Positions 61,819 through 64,000 of a stretch of 64,000 bases of DNA are shown in pieces. Source of the DNA: Polyangiaceae bacterium (GTDB lineage: Bacteria; Myxococcota_A; Polyangia; Polyangiales; Polyangiaceae); the NCBI GenBank assembly GCA_041389725.1, contig JAWKRG010000013.1, forward strand, positions 62,001 through 126,000, given 5' to 3'. Under the pieces are notes generated by a model that saw only the letters and a list, made by a program, of their open reading frames with translations, was not told the DNA's origin and searched no databases. The position numbers and the translations under genes were made by a program. Numbering within the stretch: the stretch's first letter is position 1; the number at the start of each line of letters is the position of its first letter.

Positions 61819-62346
61819 ATGAAGATTTGGATGGCGGCACTAGTTTGTATCGGCGGCCTCGCCGTGGCCTGCGGCAGCGACGACAGCAATGGTTCGAACA
61901 CGCCAGGAGGATGTCAGTCCAACCCCACTTCGTGCGCGGCGGACCAGACCTGCTGGGCCAATGCGGCCGGCACCACCCTCGAGTGTTTGCCAGCCGACTC
62001 CTCGAAGCCCGAGGGCTCGCCTTGCATCAACACCGCGGGCGTGGCGACTTGCGGCGCTGGCATGTTCTGCTTCCCGAACACGAGCGCGCCCACCACGGGT
62101 ACTTGCTCACCCTTCTGCCAGAACGGCGGCTGCAGCAACGGCGGCGTGTGCGCACAGGTCCAGCTAATCGGCACAGGAATCGTCGTCCCCGTCTGCTCAC
62201 CGGGCGGCGGCACCGGAGGCGCAGGCGGCACCGGAGGCGGCAGCGGCGGTTCGAGTGGCTCGAGCGGTAGCGGCGGAAGTAGTGGCGCGGGTACCGGTGG
62301 AACCGCTGCAGCGGGCGGCGCCCCGGCCGATGCGGGCGCTGACTGA
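61819..62346 (+). CDS. Cys-rich lipoprotein with Gly/Ser tail
   Basis: 175 residues; ATG 61819 is preceded by GGAGGG. Signal MKIWMAALVCIGGLAVAC with lipobox. A Cys-rich module (CAADQTCWANAAGTTLEC, CGAGMFCFPN, CSPFCQNGGCSNGGVC) is followed by a Gly/Ser tail of GGS units (~115-175). The order is reversed relative to the lipoprotein at 15302. Surface protein of unknown role. Confidence 0.75.
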   Translation: MKIWMAALVCIGGLAVACGSDDSNGSNTPGGCQSNPTSCAADQTCWANAAGTTLECLPADSSKPEGSPCINTAGVATCGAGMFCFPNTSAPTTGTCSPFCQNGGCSNGGVCAQVQLIGTGIVVPVCSPGGGTGGAGGTGGGSGGSSGSSGSGGSSGAGTGGTAAAGGAPADAGAD

Positions 62347-62409
62347 GCGTAGCAAAGCTCGCAAAGGCCGGCCTTGCGGCCGCCGAGGTGCCAAGCTGGA
62401 TTGAACGCC

Positions 62410-63207
62410 ATGGCGGGGGAGCGCTCGCGCACATGCTTCTGGCTGCGGGTCAGCGTGCTCGTCAGCGTGCTCTGTGTCGTGCTGCTGTGGGCTTGGAACG
62501 ACCGACGTCGGCGCGCGGAGCGCACGCGGTGGCACCGCAACCTGCACGTCGCACTCATCCTCACCACGCAGGGCGACGTCAGCCCCGATGCCGTGTCGGC
62601 CCTGAGTGCGCGTGTAGCGGACCTGGAAACGCACCTGGGCGCCGAGATGCGACGACACCGCCCGGGCAGCGAGCTCCGGCCCGTCGTATTTCAGGTGTTC
62701 GGTCCACTACAGGTGGCTGATCCGGCGCCACGCATCGCGGGCGACGACCTGAGTGCAGCAGCGAGCCACGCTTACGCCTCCTGGCGCTACTTTCGAAGCG
62801 TCGACCAGTCTTTGGATGTGCCATGGCGAGCCTTCGACGCTCGACTCTACCTCGGCCTCGTGCCACCCAAAGACAAGCAGACCCACGTCGAGGGACAGAG
62901 CGAGCAGGGCGGCTGGGTGGGAACCGTGCAGGTGGAGCTAGACGCCTCCATGGTCGACTTTGCCCTCTTCGTCGCCACCCACGAGCTGTTTCACGTGCTG
63001 GGCGCGAGCGACAAATACGATGCTACCGGGCGCGCCATCGTGCCAGACGGACTGGCGGATCCGCATCGGCTTCCGCTCTACCCGCAATCTCGAGCAGAAG
63101 TGATGGCCCGCAACGTCGCTTTGGGACGCGGTCTGGAGCGTCCGCCAACGCACCTGACCGAGCTGTGCGTCGGCGAGCGGACGGCGCGGGAAATCGGCTG
63201 GCGTTGA
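62410..63207 (+). CDS. Membrane-anchored HExxH metallopeptidase
   Basis: 265 residues from ATG 62410. One N-terminal membrane helix (LRVSVLVSVLCVVLLWAW) follows a basic start. The zinc motif HELFHVLGASDKYD has HELFH at 191-195 and a downstream Asp/Tyr pair. The preceding segment VQVELDASMVDFALFVATHE and the length fit a small zinc-dependent peptidase (M10/M12-like or Gluzincin-like, not distinguished). It may act at the outside of the inner membrane. Confidence 0.65.
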   Translation: MAGERSRTCFWLRVSVLVSVLCVVLLWAWNDRRRRAERTRWHRNLHVALILTTQGDVSPDAVSALSARVADLETHLGAEMRRHRPGSELRPVVFQVFGPLQVADPAPRIAGDDLSAAASHAYASWRYFRSVDQSLDVPWRAFDARLYLGLVPPKDKQTHVEGQSEQGGWVGTVQVELDASMVDFALFVATHELFHVLGASDKYDATGRAIVPDGLADPHRLPLYPQSRAEVMARNVALGRGLERPPTHLTELCVGERTAREIGWR

Positions 63208-63211
63208 GCGC

Positions 63212-64000
63212 TCACAGCCGCCAGAGCACGCTGCCCCAGTGCAGCCCGGCTCCTAGTGCCAAGAAGCAGACGGTCTGACCGGGCTTCAAGCGACCGTCCC
63301 GACGCATCTCGTCGACCAGGATGGGAATCGTGGCTGACGAGGTATTGCCCGTCCGCGCGATGTTGCTCGGCACCTTCTCCGCCGGCACGCCCAGGCGCTC
63401 CCGCACTGCGTCGTTGATGCGTTGATTCGCTTGGTGCGCAATGAACCAGTCGACGTCCTCGAGCCGCACGTTCGCACGGCGGCAGACCCGCTTGACGGAC
63501 GCCGGCAGCAAAGTGACGGCTTGACGAAACACGTCGCGCCCTTCCATGCGCGGGATCCAAAGATCTTCCTCGACGGTGCGCTCGGAGACGAAGGGCCGCG
63601 TGCGAAAACCAGCAGGAATGAACAGCTTCTCCGCGAAACGGCCGTCACTGTGCAGGTCGACGGCGAGCAGACTTGCCCCCGCGTGCTCCGTGCGTTCCAA
63701 CACGAGCGCGCCCGCACCGTCGCCGAAGATGATGGCCAACGCTCGGTGGTGCGTCGCACGAGCGAAATCCTCGGGGGAAACTTCACGCTCGCTGCGTCCT
63801 TCCAGAACGTCCCAGTCACGCCAGGGCATGAAGCCGGCATGAGCCTCGGCGCCAACGACTAGGATGCGCTGCGCAGCTCCCGTGGTCAGCAGCGAATGGG
63901 CGAGCTGAAAGCTGTAGATCATGGCGGCGCACTGCGTCCGCAGGTCCAGGGCCGGAATGCCTTTGCAACCCAAATCGCGCGCGAGCAGGGGGGCCGACCC
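63212..64000 (-). CDS. 3-oxoacyl-ACP synthase III, 5' end cut by window
   Basis: The frame runs open to the window edge; 262 codons are visible, ending ...HWGSVLWRL. FabH active-site features: Cys in DLRTQCAAMIY, His in WFIAHQANQRI, Asn in ARTGNTSSATIP, and FGDGAGALVLE. It starts fatty acid or polyketide synthesis by condensing acyl-CoA with malonyl-ACP. The N-terminal ~70-90 residues are outside the window. Confidence 0.9.
   Translation of the reverse strand, partial: GSAPLLARDLGCKGIPALDLRTQCAAMIYSFQLAHSLLTTGAAQRILVVGAEAHAGFMPWRDWDVLEGRSEREVSPEDFARATHHRALAIIFGDGAGALVLERTEHAGASLLAVDLHSDGRFAEKLFIPAGFRTRPFVSERTVEEDLWIPRMEGRDVFRQAVTLLPASVKRVCRRANVRLEDVDWFIAHQANQRINDAVRERLGVPAEKVPSNIARTGNTSSATIPILVDEMRRDGRLKPGQTVCFLALGAGLHWGSVLWRL

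Noticed and set aside
1..64000. tRNA, rRNA or riboswitch genes
   Set aside because: I found no cloverleaf, rRNA-like stretch or known riboswitch consensus by eye; a covariance-model scan would be needed to exclude them.

Overview
The window is high-GC DNA from a bacterium that looks like a myxobacterium (Myxococcota, probably near the Polyangiales). The reasons are the many Cys-rich and Gly/Ser-rich lipoproteins, several SUMF1-fold lipoproteins, a Ser/Thr kinase next to a TPR/PEGA-type protein, a large multi-domain FAD enzyme set and an HNH protein of a kind that I associate with that phylum. This placement is inference; no rRNA or tRNA gene is visible.

Layout. 0.2-7.5 kb: a HExxH peptide-hydroxylase-like protein, a fused acetate kinase/PduL phosphotransacylase, and a multiheme cytochrome lipoprotein. 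7.5-12.8 kb: a repeat-rich accessory stretch with a frameshifted HNH endonuclease gene, a 94/96-identical direct repeat flanking it, palindromic repeat arrays, and two genes whose 3' ends have been amplified into tandem arrays. 12.8-20 kb: SUMF1-type lipoproteins, a retropepsin-like protease, a CBS protein, a PhoX-like phosphatase and an M29-like peptidase. 20-26 kb: an SDR (MFE-2 type) and a row of lipoproteins, three of which share a Cys-rich helical domain. 26-36.5 kb: SNF2 helicase, methyltransferase, TetR/FAD oxidoreductase pair, a metzincin whose last codons come from a 172-bp MITE, an esterase and an MFS transporter. 36.6-44.2 kb: a discoidin/GT-C membrane protein and an operon of kinase, PEGA/TPR protein and two related Cys-rich lipoproteins.

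44.3-53.2 kb is the functional centre. An orphan PhnD-like binding lipoprotein overlaps a peroxiredoxin-like gene that carries an in-frame TGA at its redox Cys position (UxxC) followed by a SECIS-like hairpin, so it is a probable selenoprotein. It is followed by a stress island: three CBS-domain proteins, four universal stress proteins, a globin-coupled sensor histidine kinase and a REC-PAS-histidine kinase. A perfect 10+1+10 bp palindrome lies in the divergent CBS/CBS-Usp promoter region. Together these suggest adaptation to oxygen limitation or redox stress, in keeping with acetate-kinase energy conservation elsewhere in the window.

53.2-64 kb: metallophosphoesterase, small secreted and membrane proteins, a VLCAD-type acyl-CoA dehydrogenase, two more SUMF1 lipoproteins, a tetraheme-motif cytochrome c lipoprotein, a membrane-anchored HExxH protein, and a FabH-type ketoacyl synthase cut by the window end. 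The most notable items are the candidate selenoprotein, the AckA-PduL fusion, the MITE at the junction of convergent genes, and the tandemly amplified gene termini.
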